64,000 nt of DNA from Lysobacter_L cavernae (GCF_042648505.1 NZ_JBHRXK010000005.1:142793-206792), one strand, 5' to 3'; counted from the first letter of the stretch, positions 53,171 to 62,087 are shown. Program-made: numbers and translations. Notes: a model not told the origin generated them from the sequence alone.

Positions 53171-53704
53171 CTAAGGCGGGCTGGTGGCGCCTTCACCCAA
53201 GGCGCGCACCATCTGCACCGTGTCCAGCCAGCGGCCGTGCTTGTACCCCAGGCCAGTGAAGACGCCGACCGTACGGAATCCGAGCTGTTCGTGCAGGGCG
53301 ATGGAGCCGTGGTTCGAGCCGTCGCCGATGACCGCGACCATCTGCCGGAAACCGGCCGCTTCGCCCAGTTCGATGAGGCGCTGCAATACGGCACGGCCGA
53401 TGCCGCGGCCTTGCAGGTCCGGCGCCACGTAGACCGTGTCCTCCACGGTCCAGCGGTAACCCTGGCGGGTGCGGTAACTGCTGAGGTAGCCGTAGCCGGC
53501 GAAGTGGCCATCCGCTTCGGCGATGAGGTATGGATAGCCTTGATCGACGATCGCGCGCCAACGGCGGGTCATCTCCACCAGGTCGGGCTCGGCGTATTCG
53601 TAGGTCGCGACGCCGTCGCGGACTTCAGTGGCGTAGAGCGCGGTGATCGCTGGCAGGTCGCCGGCGACGGCGGGGCGGACGACGATGTCCGCCCGGGCAT
53701 TCAA
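53171..53704 (-). CDS. GNAT N-acetyltransferase (Pat/MnaT-like)
   Basis: A 177-residue GNAT protein resembling phosphinothricin/methionine-derivative acetyltransferases: VRPAVAGDLPAITALY, EDTVYVAPDLQGRGIGRAVL (acetyl-CoA site Q/RxxGxG/A) and ALHEQLGFRTVGVFTGLGYKHGRWLD. It starts at TTG 53704 within the TTGA overlap of the aguB stop, implying translational coupling. It might acetylate a polyamine or amino-acid analogue; the substrate is not shown. Confidence 0.85.
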   Translation of the reverse strand: MNARADIVVRPAVAGDLPAITALYATEVRDGVATYEYAEPDLVEMTRRWRAIVDQGYPYLIAEADGHFAGYGYLSSYRTRQGYRWTVEDTVYVAPDLQGRGIGRAVLQRLIELGEAAGFRQMVAVIGDGSNHGSIALHEQLGFRTVGVFTGLGYKHGRWLDTVQMVRALGEGATSPP

Positions 53705-54603
53705 TCGCGGTAACGCTTGAGCAGATCGCCATAGGCATCGATGCGACGATCGCGCAGGAACGGCCAGATCCGGCGGACGTGTTCGCTGCGCTGCATGTCG
53801 ACTTCGGCCATCAGTATCTCCGGCGTGTTGGTGTCAGCCTGCGCCAGGAACTCGCCCTGTGGGCCGAGCACGTGGCTGGTGCCCCAGAAGTCGATGCCGG
53901 CGGCATCGGCGTGCTTGTTTGCAGCAGGCGACTGCTCGTGGCCGACCCGGTTGCAGCTGAGCACCGGCAGGCCGTTGGCGACGGCATGGCCACGATGGCT
54001 CAGCACCCAAGCATCACGCTGGCGATCCTTCTCGGCCTGTTCGTCGGTCGGGTCCCAGCCGATCGCGGTGGGGTACAGCAGCAGTTCGGCCCCGGCCAGC
54101 GCCATCAGGCGCGCACCTTCCGGGTACCACTGGTCCCAGCACACCAGCACGCCGAGGCGACCGACCGAGGTCTGGATCGGCTCGAAGCCGATGTCGCCCG
54201 GGGTGAAGTAGAACTTCTCGTAGAAACCCGGGTCGTCCGGGATGTGCATCTTGCGGTATTTGCCGGCGGTCGAGCCATCGGCATCGAAGACCACCGCGGT
54301 GTTGTGGTACAGGCCGGCGGCACGCTTCTCGAACAGCGAACTCACCAGTACCACACCGTGCTGCTTGGCCAGCGCGCCCAGGCGCTGCGTGCTCGGGCCC
54401 GGAATGGGCTCGGCCAGGTCGAACTCGTTCACCGACTCGTGCTGGCAGAAGTACGGACCGTTGTGCAGTTCCTGCAGCAGCACCAGGCGTGCGCCGCGCT
54501 TGGCCGCCTCGTCCACTCGCGCCTCGATGTTGGCCAGATTGGCCTCGCGGCCGCCGTGGTCACGGTCCTGGATCAGGGCGACGGGCAGGGTGGTCTTCTT
54601 CAT
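53701..54603 (-). CDS. aguB: N-carbamoylputrescine amidase
   Basis: A 300-residue nitrilase-superfamily amidase that converts N-carbamoylputrescine to putrescine. The Glu-Lys-Cys triad is in LQELHNGPYF, YRKMHIPDD and LVCWDQWYPE; GWDPTDEQAE and HVRRIWPFLRDRRIDAY are family-typical. It pairs with aguA 143 bases upstream on the same strand and overlaps the GNAT gene. Confidence 0.95.
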   Translation of the reverse strand: MKKTTLPVALIQDRDHGGREANLANIEARVDEAAKRGARLVLLQELHNGPYFCQHESVNEFDLAEPIPGPSTQRLGALAKQHGVVLVSSLFEKRAAGLYHNTAVVFDADGSTAGKYRKMHIPDDPGFYEKFYFTPGDIGFEPIQTSVGRLGVLVCWDQWYPEGARLMALAGAELLLYPTAIGWDPTDEQAEKDRQRDAWVLSHRGHAVANGLPVLSCNRVGHEQSPAANKHADAAGIDFWGTSHVLGPQGEFLAQADTNTPEILMAEVDMQRSEHVRRIWPFLRDRRIDAYGDLLKRYRD

Positions 54604-54707
54604 GGTCGACGAGGTCCGGACTAAGCGCGTCTATTGTAGGCAAGCCCCTTGGTAAGGGGCGATTCATGCCAGCGGCACGAATGGAGATCGGGGGCGATGG
54701 CGTGGGA

Positions 54708-54737
54708 CCCAAAGATTGCAGCGCAAACTTTGGGGTC
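54708..54737 (-). terminator. hairpin after aguA
   Basis: Imperfect inverted repeat GACCCAAAG...CTTTGGGGTC (one bulged base) directly downstream of aguA; a second hairpin GCCCCTTGGTAAGGGGC lies near 54643-54659. Both are in the aguA-aguB gap and may reduce read-through. Confidence 0.4.
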
Positions 54738-54746
54738 TTCTGGGCG

Positions 54747-55781
54747 TCAGCCCACAAGACCGACGGGCAACTGCATGGTGATGCAGTGCAGGCTGCCGTT
54801 CTGCCAGATCAGGGAGCGGCACGGCACCGGCACGATCTCGCGGTCCGGGAATGCCGCGGCCAGCACCGCCTGCGCACGCGCGTCGGCCTCATCGCCATAG
54901 GCCGGCATCAATACGGCACCGTTGACGATGAGGAAGTTGGCATAGCTGGCGGCGAGGCGGCGGCCTTCGTCGACGATGGGTTTTGCCCACGGCAACGGGA
55001 ACAGGCGGTACGGCTGACCGTCGCCTGTGCGCAGCGCAGCCAGCTCGGCCCCCATCGCCTGCAGCTCGGTGTAATGCGAGTCGTCCGGGTCGTCGCAGCT
55101 CTGGAACACGATGGCGTCGCGCGCCGCGAAGCGGGCGAGGGTGTCGACGTGGGCGTCGGTGTCGTCGCCTTCCAGGTAGCCGTGGTCGAGCCACAGCACG
55201 CGGTCCTGCTGCAGCCAGCCGGCCAGCTTGCCCGTCAGTGCTTCGCGCGTGGCCTGCGGGTGCCGCTCGTGCAGGCACTGCCAGGTGGTCAGCAGGGTGC
55301 CTTCGCCGTCGGTATCGATGGCGCCGCCTTCCAAAGCAAAATCAATGCTTTGTCGCGCACTATTAACGAATATTCCAGCATCATGCAGGCGCTCGACCAG
55401 CAGGTCGTCCTGGCTGGCGTCGAACTTGCCGCCCCAGCCGGTGAAGCGGAAATCGAGCAGGCGGAAACCGGCGCCGTTGCGCAAGGTGATCGGGCCGGAG
55501 TCACGCAGCCAGGTGTCGTCGTAAGGGGCTTCGACAAAGCGCACGCGCGTCATGTCGATGCGTGCCGAGGACAGGCGGGCGCGGGCGTAGGCCTCGACGT
55601 CCTCGTCGGCCACGCAGATGATCGCCGGCTGGAAACGGGTGATCGCCGCGACCAGCGCGATGTAGGTTTCCTCGACCTCGCCCAGGCGATCGGCCCAGTC
55701 GGTGTCGGCATTCGGCCAGGCGATCAGGACCGCGGACTGGGATTCCCACTCCGCGGGGAGGCGCAATACTTGTTCGTTCAT
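54747..55781 (-). CDS. aguA: agmatine deiminase
   Basis: A 344-residue enzyme hydrolysing agmatine to N-carbamoylputrescine and ammonia. Guanidine-modifying-fold motifs: TWLRDSGPI, FRFTGWGGKFD, LEGGAIDTDGEGT, HGYLEGDDTDAHVDTLARF and the catalytic Cys in GSLHCITMQLP near the C-terminus. With aguB it forms the arginine-decarboxylase-linked putrescine route. A small periplasmic protein gene lies 4 bases downstream of its start on the operon's 5' side. Confidence 0.95.
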   Translation of the reverse strand: MNEQVLRLPAEWESQSAVLIAWPNADTDWADRLGEVEETYIALVAAITRFQPAIICVADEDVEAYARARLSSARIDMTRVRFVEAPYDDTWLRDSGPITLRNGAGFRLLDFRFTGWGGKFDASQDDLLVERLHDAGIFVNSARQSIDFALEGGAIDTDGEGTLLTTWQCLHERHPQATREALTGKLAGWLQQDRVLWLDHGYLEGDDTDAHVDTLARFAARDAIVFQSCDDPDDSHYTELQAMGAELAALRTGDGQPYRLFPLPWAKPIVDEGRRLAASYANFLIVNGAVLMPAYGDEADARAQAVLAAAFPDREIVPVPCRSLIWQNGSLHCITMQLPVGLVG

Positions 55782-55785
55782 CGTC

Positions 55786-56127
55786 TCAGCGAATGGGCGG
55801 CTTCGGGCCGATTTCCTCGGCGCTGGCCTTGTTGGCGACCACGTCGATCACCTTGTTCTTCTCGAAGTACACGGTGAAATCCGGGTACACCCAGCGGTTG
55901 ATGGTGGGCCACTGCCGTTTTTGCCCGCCTTGGGCATCCAGCTTTTCGGCCGGAGCGCCGTAACTGGCCTCGACCTGCGCCATCGACTGGCCCCGGGCCG
56001 GCATCGCGGCCAGGTTTTCCTCCTGGACGCGCTCGACCAGCAGGGTATCGGCCGAAGCCACGCCGGACAGGGCGAGCAACGCGGACAGCACGACAGTGGC
56101 GGAACGGTGTTTCGTGGCGTTCTTCAT
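55786..56127 (-). CDS. conserved small periplasmic protein
   Basis: A 113-residue exported protein with a signal peptide (MKNATKHRSATVVLSALLAL, cleaved after VASA). The mature part (SMAQVEASYGAPAEKLDAQG, WPTINRWVYPDFTVYFEKNK) resembles a small family in gamma-proteobacteria with a BamE/SmpA-like fold cue, but no function is known. It lies immediately upstream of aguA, with a 4-base gap, so it is probably co-transcribed. Confidence 0.78.
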   Translation of the reverse strand: MKNATKHRSATVVLSALLALSGVASADTLLVERVQEENLAAMPARGQSMAQVEASYGAPAEKLDAQGGQKRQWPTINRWVYPDFTVYFEKNKVIDVVANKASAEEIGPKPPIR

Positions 56128-56230
56128 GGCGAGCCCCCTCGTTGGATGAACGCGATTGTACGCGCAACCCCGGAGCGGGCGGCAGCGCGCCACCGTCACG
56201 TTTTGACGAATCGGGGCAGGGCCCAGATGC

Positions 56231-56255
56231 AGAAAGGCCGCCTGACGGCGGCCCT
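56231..56255 (-). terminator. terminator of rpmJ
   Basis: Minus-strand stem GGGCCGCCGTCAGGCGGCC followed by TTTCTGC, downstream of rpmJ. Confidence 0.75.
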
Positions 56256-56281
56256 TCGTCTTGCTCGGTCGAGCGAGATTC

Positions 56282-56407
56282 TTAGCGCTGACGCGCCTTG
56301 AAACGCGGGTTCGACTTGCAGATCACGAAGACCTTGCCACGGCGGCGGACGACCTTGCAGTCGCGGTGACGGGTCTTCGCCGACTTCAGAGAGGACAGGA
56401 CCTTCAT
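56282..56407 (-). CDS. rpmJ: 50S ribosomal protein L36 (C-minus type)
   Basis: A 41-residue ribosomal protein found by direct reading: MKVLSSLKSAKTRHRDCKVV, RRRGKVFVICKSNPRFKARQ and a final R. It is basic and matches the family through KVVRRRGKVFVICKSNPRFK. The four-ligand zinc site of classical L36 is incomplete: only two Cys remain (RDC and ICK), and the His position is Phe. This corresponds to the zinc-independent 'C-minus' form. It is divergent from cmk. Confidence 0.93.
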   Translation of the reverse strand: MKVLSSLKSAKTRHRDCKVVRRRGKVFVICKSNPRFKARQR

Positions 56408-56444
56408 GACAGACTCCGGCAACAGGGATGGAACGAAGCCGGCG

Positions 56445-56474
56445 ATTCTAGCGGGTAATTCCTTCGCCGATCAA
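56445..56474 (-). promoter_or_regulatory. rpmJ promoter
   Basis: On the minus strand TTGATC (56469-56474) and TAGAAT (56445-56450) with 18-base spacing, 38 bases before rpmJ. Confidence 0.5.
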
Positions 56475-56557
56475 GCGTTTGCGCCAAAAAAGTTCAACCC
56501 GGGTCGAATTTGTGGTTCGGGGCCTCGAAATTGGTCGCTCCACGCAATAATGTCGAC

Positions 56558-57247
56558 ATGAACAGCGCAGATTCCCACAGCAGTATTCCCGTGCTCACCA
56601 TCGACGGCCCCTCGGGCTCGGGCAAGGGCACCATCAGTCGCCTGGTCGCACAGCGACTGGGCTGGCATTACCTCGATTCCGGGGCCTTGTATCGGGCGGT
56701 CGGCGTGGCGGCCGGCTGGGCCGACCTCGATCTGGCCGACCCGGCAGCCCTGGTCCGCTGCACTTTCGATACCCAGGTCGGGTTCCGCGACGACGGCCCG
56801 GGCGAGCCGCGGGTCATCGTCAACGGCGTCGACGCCACCAACGAGTTGCGCACCGAAACCGCCGGTGCCGCCGCATCGGCGATTGCTGCGATCCCCGAGG
56901 TCCGGGCGGCCCTGAAGGACCGCCAGCGCGCCTTCCGGCAGCCGCCGGGGCTGGTCGCGGACGGCCGCGACATGGGCACGGTGATCTTCCCGGACGCCTC
57001 TTTCAAGGTGTTTCTGACCGCCAGCGCCGAGGAAAGGGCGGAAAGACGCTATAAGCAGTTGAAAGACAAGGGGGTTTCCGTTAATTTAGATGGTCTGCTG
57101 CGGGAGATCCTCGCCCGCGACGCCCGCGACGCCAGTCGTGCGGTGGCACCGTTGCGGCCGGCCGAAGACGCCGTCCGCATCGACACCACCGGCCTTGGCA
57201 TCGATGAGGTCGTCGAGCGCGTGCTGGCGTTGCTGCCGGCGCGTTGA
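56558..57247 (+). CDS. cmk: cytidylate kinase
   Basis: A 229-residue enzyme phosphorylating CMP and dCMP. The P-loop is in IDGPSGSGKGT, followed by YLDSGALYRAVGV, VADGRDMGTVIFPDA and AEERAERRYKQLK. ATG 56558 is chosen; 16 further codons upstream (56510) are not family-like. The gene order rpmJ, cmk, rpsA, ihfB, lapA, lapB is the usual gammaproteobacterial set downstream of cmk. Confidence 0.95.
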   Translation: MNSADSHSSIPVLTIDGPSGSGKGTISRLVAQRLGWHYLDSGALYRAVGVAAGWADLDLADPAALVRCTFDTQVGFRDDGPGEPRVIVNGVDATNELRTETAGAAASAIAAIPEVRAALKDRQRAFRQPPGLVADGRDMGTVIFPDASFKVFLTASAEERAERRYKQLKDKGVSVNLDGLLREILARDARDASRAVAPLRPAEDAVRIDTTGLGIDEVVERVLALLPAR

Positions 57248-57395
57248 ATGCAAGGCGTCAACGCCGAGCGCGGTCCGAACGCAGCAGAACAACGCAGTAA
57301 AAGCCCCGTCGCAATCCCGCGGCGGTTCAACCAACGACACATGGCGTGGCTGCATCGCGCCACATAACGGGTGGGTCGACCACGTGCTGCTTGTA

Positions 57396-57414
57396 GTTGT
57401 CCACGACGGACAAC
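57396..57414 (+). promoter_or_regulatory. rpsA leader hairpin
   Basis: Perfect 7-base stem GTTGTCC / GGACAAC with a 5-base loop, 44 bases before the rpsA start, in a 211-base leader. S1 represses its own mRNA by binding leader stem-loops in E. coli; the same role here is inferred. Confidence 0.5.
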
Positions 57415-57458
57415 CCTGACAGCCGGTGCGGCCCGTGTGTTCAACCGAGTATTTTTCA

Positions 57459-59147
57459 ATGACCGAATCATTTGCCGAACTGTTTGAGCAGAGCCAGACC
57501 AATCTGGCCAAGCTGAAGCCGGGTGCCATCGTCACCGGCGTCGTCGTGGAAGTCCGCGGCGACGTGGTGGTGATCAACGCCGGCCTGAAGTCCGAAGGCA
57601 TCGTGCCGATCGAACAGTTCCGGAACGATGCCGGCGAGATCGACGTGGGCGTGGGCGACGAAGTCAAGGTCGCGCTCGACTCGATCGAGAACGGCTTCGG
57701 CGAGACCGTCCTGTCGCGCGAGAAGGCCAAGCGCGCCATGGTGTGGGACGAACTCGAGGAAGCCCTCGAGAAGAACGAGACCATCACCGGCCGCATCAGT
57801 GGCAAGGTCAAGGGCGGCTTCACCGTCGACATCAAGGACGTGCGCGGCTTCCTGCCGGGCTCGCTGGTCGACGTGCGCCCGGTGCGCGACTCGACCTACC
57901 TGGAAGGCAAGGAGCTTGAGTTCAAGCTGATCAAGCTGGACCGCAAGCGCAACAACATCGTCGTCTCCCGCCGCGCGGTGGTCGAGAGCGAGCACTCGGA
58001 AGAGCGCGAGCAGCTGATGGAGAAGTTGGTCGAGGGTGCGATCCTGAAGGGTGTGGTCAAGAACCTCACCGACTACGGCGCGTTCGTGGACCTGGGCGGC
58101 ATCGACGGCCTGCTGCACATCACCGACATGGCCTGGAAACGCGTGCGCCATCCGTCCGAAGTCGTGGAAGTCGGCGCAGAGCTCGACGTGCGCGTGCTCA
58201 AGTACGACCGCGAGCGCAACCGCGTCAGCCTCGGCCTCAAGCAACTGGGCGAGGATCCGTGGGACAACATCGCCCGTCGCTACCCGGCCAACACCCGCGT
58301 GTTCGGCAAGGTCTCCAACGTCACCGATTACGGCGCGTTCGTCGAGATCGAACCGGGCGTCGAAGGCCTGGTGCACGTGTCCGAGATGGACTGGACCAAC
58401 AAGAACGTCAACCCGTCCAAGATCGTGCAGGTCGGTGACGAGGTTCAGGTCATGGTCCTGGACGTCGACGAGGAGCGTCGCCGCATCTCGCTGGGCATGA
58501 AGCAGGTCAGCTCGAACCCGTGGGAGACCTTCGCGGCCATCCACAAGAAGGGCGACAAGGTCGAAGGCCAGATCAAGTCGATCACCGACTTCGGCATCTT
58601 CATCGGCCTGGACGGCGGCATCGACGGCCTGGTCCACCTGTCCGACATCAGCTGGAACACCACCGGCGAAGACATCGTGCGCAACTTCAAGAAGGGCGAC
58701 ACGCTGGAGGCCGTGGTGCTGGCCGTCGATCCGGAGCGCGAGCGCATCAGCCTCGGCGTCAAGCAGCTCGAGCAGGACCCGATGGGCCAGTTCGTGGCGT
58801 CCAACGCCAAGGGCTCGATCATCAAGGGCGTGGTGAAGGAAGTCGACGCCAAGGGCGCGACGATCGAGCTCGACGGTGGCATCGAGGGCTACATCGCCGC
58901 TCGCGACATCGCCAAGGAGCGCGTCGAGGATGCCTCGCATTACCTGAAGGTCGGTCAGGAAGTCGAAGCCAAGATCATTGGCAACGACCGCAAGGGCCGC
59001 AGCATGCAGCTGTCGATCAAGGCCAAGGACGAAGCCGAGCAGCAGGAGGCGCTGGCTGACTACAACCGCCAGTCGTCGGATGCCTCCAGCGGCACGACCA
59101 AGCTGGGCGCGCTGCTGCGCGAGCAGCTTGGCAACAAGTCCGAGTAA
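57459..59147 (+). CDS. rpsA: 30S ribosomal protein S1
   Basis: A 562-residue protein of six S1 RNA-binding repeats, two N-terminal and four C-terminal, for example GRISGKVKGGFTVDIKDVRG, GVVKNLTDYGAFVDLGGIDG, GKVSNVTDYGAFVEIEPGVE and GQIKSITDFGIFIGLDGGID. It unfolds and docks mRNA on the 30S subunit. The acidic N-terminus (TESFAELFEQS) and full length match E. coli S1. ATG 57459 follows a TTTTTCA stretch with no strong Shine-Dalgarno, typical of rpsA. Confidence 0.97.
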   Translation: MTESFAELFEQSQTNLAKLKPGAIVTGVVVEVRGDVVVINAGLKSEGIVPIEQFRNDAGEIDVGVGDEVKVALDSIENGFGETVLSREKAKRAMVWDELEEALEKNETITGRISGKVKGGFTVDIKDVRGFLPGSLVDVRPVRDSTYLEGKELEFKLIKLDRKRNNIVVSRRAVVESEHSEEREQLMEKLVEGAILKGVVKNLTDYGAFVDLGGIDGLLHITDMAWKRVRHPSEVVEVGAELDVRVLKYDRERNRVSLGLKQLGEDPWDNIARRYPANTRVFGKVSNVTDYGAFVEIEPGVEGLVHVSEMDWTNKNVNPSKIVQVGDEVQVMVLDVDEERRRISLGMKQVSSNPWETFAAIHKKGDKVEGQIKSITDFGIFIGLDGGIDGLVHLSDISWNTTGEDIVRNFKKGDTLEAVVLAVDPERERISLGVKQLEQDPMGQFVASNAKGSIIKGVVKEVDAKGATIELDGGIEGYIAARDIAKERVEDASHYLKVGQEVEAKIIGNDRKGRSMQLSIKAKDEAEQQEALADYNRQSSDASSGTTKLGALLREQLGNKSE

Positions 59148-59195
59148 GTTGGCCTTGTAATCCAGGCTGATGCTTTTGTTTTGAAGTACCACGGG

Positions 59196-59227
59196 GACGG
59201 CCCGGCTTCGGCCGGGTCGTCTTCTGT
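59196..59227 (+). terminator. hairpin after rpsA
   Basis: GACGGCCCGGC / GCCGGGTCGTC with a TTCG loop and a short T-containing tail (TTCTGTC), between rpsA and ihfB. Confidence 0.55.
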
Positions 59228-59279
59228 CAGTACCCCGGTGCCTGGCACCAAGCATTGAAAGAGCGCCCGTATCTCGCCC

Positions 59280-59582
59280 ATGACCAAGTCAGAACTGATC
59301 GAGATCCTTTCGCAACGTCAGGCCCATCTGAAGGGCGAGGACGTGGATCTTGCGGTGAAGGCCTTGCTCGAGATGATGGGCGGCGCGTTGTCCGGCGGCG
59401 AGCGGATCGAGATCCGCGGCTTCGGCAGTTTTTCCCTGCATTACCGTCCTCCGCGCCTGGGGCGCAATCCGAAGACCGGTGAGTCGGTGGCGTTGCCTGG
59501 CAAGCACGTGCCGCACTTCAAGCCCGGCAAGGAACTGCGTGAGCGCGTCAGCGGTGCTGCGCCGCTGGACGAAGCCGACTGA
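59280..59582 (+). CDS. ihfB: integration host factor subunit beta
   Basis: A 100-residue DNA-bending protein of the HU/IHF family: MTKSELIEILSQRQAHLKGE, IEIRGFGSFSLHYRPPRLGR and the DNA-arm tip NPKTGESV, KHVPHFKPGKELRERV. It pairs with IhfA, not in this window. A hairpin GGACCT/AGGTCC (59601-59619) follows. Confidence 0.96.
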   Translation: MTKSELIEILSQRQAHLKGEDVDLAVKALLEMMGGALSGGERIEIRGFGSFSLHYRPPRLGRNPKTGESVALPGKHVPHFKPGKELRERVSGAAPLDEAD

Positions 59583-59660
59583 TCCGCGCATTGGACGTCT
59601 GGACCTGCACGCGAGGTCCGTTAAGCTAATGTCGACCACTGCGCTCCTTCGGAGGCCGTC

Positions 59661-59924
59661 ATGCGCCTGATCCGTTTCCTCATCGCATTCGCCTGCCTTG
59701 CGCTGGGCGCCATTGTCGGTGCGCTCAACCGCGAGTCTATCCAGATTGATTTCGGGATCGGAAGCGTGGCCACCAACCTGGGCGTGGCCTTGATCGTGGC
59801 CCTGCTGGTTGGCGTCCTCGTCGGCGGCCTGGCGATCAGCGCGAGCATTGTCCTGCCGCTGCGCCGCCGTCTGGCCCGCGCCGAGCGCCAGCGCACCCCT
59901 CCCGTCCCCGATACTGGAACCTGA
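59661..59924 (+). CDS. lapA: lipopolysaccharide assembly protein LapA
   Basis: An 87-residue inner-membrane protein with two helices (FLIAFACLALGAIVGALN and ALIVALLVGVLVGGLAISAS) and a basic cytoplasmic tail, as in LapA/DUF1049. GGAGG lies before the ATG. It is 3 bases upstream of lapB and works with it in controlling LPS synthesis. Confidence 0.9.
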   Translation: MRLIRFLIAFACLALGAIVGALNRESIQIDFGIGSVATNLGVALIVALLVGVLVGGLAISASIVLPLRRRLARAERQRTPPVPDTGT

Positions 59925-59927
59925 GGC

Positions 59928-61106
59928 ATGGCCTTCATCAGTGAGTGGTTCTGGTTTTTCCTGCTGCTGCCGATCGCGGCGGTCAGTGGTTGGGTGATCG
60001 GTCGCCGCGGTGGCGAGCGGCACAGCGACACCCAGGTCAGCCGTCTTTCGACGACCTACTTTCGCGGTTTGAACTATCTGCTCAACGAACAGCCGGACAA
60101 AGCGATCGAGCTGTTCCTGCATATCGCCGAGTTGGACAAGGACACTTTCGAGACCCAGGTGGCACTCGGTCATCTGTTCCGTCGCCGTGGTGAGGTCGAT
60201 CGTGCGATCCGGTTGCACCAGGCGTTGGCACAACGCCCCGGATTGAGTGATCCGCAGAAAGTGCAGGCGCTGCTCGCCCTCGGCGAGGACTACATGCGCT
60301 CGGGCTTGCTGGACCGTGCCGAAACAGTATTCAGCGATCTGATCGCGCTCGACATGCGTGCACCACTGGCGCTGCGCCACTTGATCGGGATTTACCAGTC
60401 CGAACGCGACTGGGACAAGGCGATCGAGAACGCGCGCCGCTACGAGGAGGCCACCGGCGAACCGATGGGCAAGCTGATTGCCCAATTCGAATGCGAACTG
60501 GCCGACCGTAATCGTGCTGCCGGCGACGCCGATGCGGCCCGCGCCGCGGTGAAGCGCGCCTACGAAGCCGACGCCAACTCGGTGCGTGCCGGCATGATCG
60601 AGGGACGGATCGAGGTCGAGGCCGGCAACGATGCCAATGCGATCCGTGCGTTCGAGCGCGTCGCCCGCGTTGATCCGGACTACCTGCCGGAAATCCTGCC
60701 GGCATTGCTGGATTGCTATGAACGGGTCGGGGATGCACCGGGCGCACGGGCATTCCTTGCCGAGATGTGCGAGCACTATCGTGGCATCGCGCCGGTCCTG
60801 GCGCTGACCCGGATGGTCGAGGCCGAGGAAGGGGTGCCCGCGGCGCGCGCCTATCTGGCGCGTCAGTTGAAGGATCGCCCATCGGTGCGCGGCGAAGCCG
60901 CATTGATCGATCTGACCTTGGCCGAGGGCGCCGATCCGCAGGCGACCTTGCACGATCTCAAGCACATCACCGATCAGTTGCTGGTGCGCAATCCAAGCTA
61001 TCGCTGCAACCGCTGTGGCTTCGGTGCGCGCAGCCATCATTGGCAATGCCCCAGCTGCAAGGAATGGGGCACGATCAAGCCGCTGCTGAACTACGCGGTG
61101 GTCTGA
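59928..61106 (+). CDS. lapB: lipopolysaccharide assembly protein LapB
   Basis: A 392-residue protein anchored by an N-terminal helix (FISEWFWFFLLLPIAAVSGW), then TPR repeats (residues ~45-330) and a C-terminal rubredoxin-like zinc domain YRCNRCGFGARSHHWQCPSC (four Cys). In E. coli LapB directs FtsH to degrade LpxC and so balances LPS synthesis. Its domain order matches fully. Confidence 0.95.
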   Translation: MAFISEWFWFFLLLPIAAVSGWVIGRRGGERHSDTQVSRLSTTYFRGLNYLLNEQPDKAIELFLHIAELDKDTFETQVALGHLFRRRGEVDRAIRLHQALAQRPGLSDPQKVQALLALGEDYMRSGLLDRAETVFSDLIALDMRAPLALRHLIGIYQSERDWDKAIENARRYEEATGEPMGKLIAQFECELADRNRAAGDADAARAAVKRAYEADANSVRAGMIEGRIEVEAGNDANAIRAFERVARVDPDYLPEILPALLDCYERVGDAPGARAFLAEMCEHYRGIAPVLALTRMVEAEEGVPAARAYLARQLKDRPSVRGEAALIDLTLAEGADPQATLHDLKHITDQLLVRNPSYRCNRCGFGARSHHWQCPSCKEWGTIKPLLNYAVV

Positions 61107-61112
61107 CCCTGT

Positions 61113-62087
61113 ATGTGGGCGTGGCTGGTTCTCTATTTTTGCATCGGCGTTGTGGGCACCTGGTTGGCCCGTCGTTATGCATTGAAGCAACAACTGATTG
61201 ATCAGCCCGGGGAGCGGCGCAGCCATTCCACGGCCACGCCGCGCGGCGGCGGGATCGCGATCGTCATCGCACTGCTGGTCGCGGTGCTCGCCCTCGCAAT
61301 CCGACGACCGCAGGACGCCCCGTTACTGGTGGTGTTCGCACTGGGGCTGGCTCTGGTCGCCGGCGTCGGCTGGATCGATGACCACCGGCCCTTGTCGCCC
61401 TGGTGGCGTTTGTCCGTGCATGTGCTGGCAGCGGCGCTGTTCGCGTTCGCCGTGGCGGACGTCCATGGTTCTCCAGCACTGGCGGTATGCGCCTTTATCG
61501 CCACCATGGCGTTGACCAATGTCTGGAACTTCATGGATGGCATCAACGGCCTGGCCGCCAGCCAGGCGATGATTGTGGGCGCTGCCATTGCTTGGCTCGT
61601 GGGAGGCAGCTGGGCGGGGCTGGGCTGGGCGCTGGCTGCTGCCTGCGCCGGCTTCCTGCCGTTCAATTTTCCGAGGGCGAGGATCTTCCTCGGCGACGTC
61701 GGCAGTGGCGCGATCGGCTTTACCGTTGCCGCGTTGCTCGTGGTCGCCTGCGCCCGGAGTGGAGCGAAGTCGGCATTACTGCTGCTGCCGTTGACCGCCT
61801 TTCTGACCGACGCCGGCTTGACCCTGCTACGCCGGGTCTTGCGGGGCGAACGCTGGTGGACAGCGCATACGCAACATGCGTACCAGGCCTGGGCGCGACG
61901 CAGAGGACATGCATGGGTCACGTTGGCCTATGCGGCCGTCACGCTGCTCTCCATTGCGTTATGGCCAAGTCTGGGCTCGTCCAGCCCTTTCTTCATCGTC
62001 TGTATCACGGCGGCGTGGTATACCTGCGCCGCTTTTTTGTGGTGGTGGCTGCAGCGTGTGTACGAACGTGCGGTCATCAAAATCTGA
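61113..62087 (+). CDS. WecA/WbpL-type undecaprenyl-phosphate sugar-1-P transferase
   Basis: A 324-residue polytopic glycosyltransferase-4 family enzyme with about nine helices that starts O-antigen repeat synthesis. Motifs: IDQPGERRSHSTATPRGGG, GWIDDHRPLSPWWRL (Asp-Asp site), WNFMDGINGLA, FPRARIFLGDVGSGAIG and the cytoplasmic HTQHAYQAWARR. Substrate sugar is not deducible. It is 6 bases after lapB and 21 bases before the WbpM-type gene, so the O-antigen function joins the lapAB transcript. Confidence 0.88.
   Translation: MWAWLVLYFCIGVVGTWLARRYALKQQLIDQPGERRSHSTATPRGGGIAIVIALLVAVLALAIRRPQDAPLLVVFALGLALVAGVGWIDDHRPLSPWWRLSVHVLAAALFAFAVADVHGSPALAVCAFIATMALTNVWNFMDGINGLAASQAMIVGAAIAWLVGGSWAGLGWALAAACAGFLPFNFPRARIFLGDVGSGAIGFTVAALLVVACARSGAKSALLLLPLTAFLTDAGLTLLRRVLRGERWWTAHTQHAYQAWARRRGHAWVTLAYAAVTLLSIALWPSLGSSSPFFIVCITAAWYTCAAFLWWWLQRVYERAVIKI

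Noticed and set aside
53698..53700. ATG near the start of the GNAT gene
   Set aside because: It is out of frame by one base; the in-frame start is the TTG at 53704 overlapping the aguB stop.
57468..59255. 595-codon minus-strand frame antisense to rpsA
   Set aside because: The S1 repeats on the plus strand are unmistakable; the antisense product has no family features.
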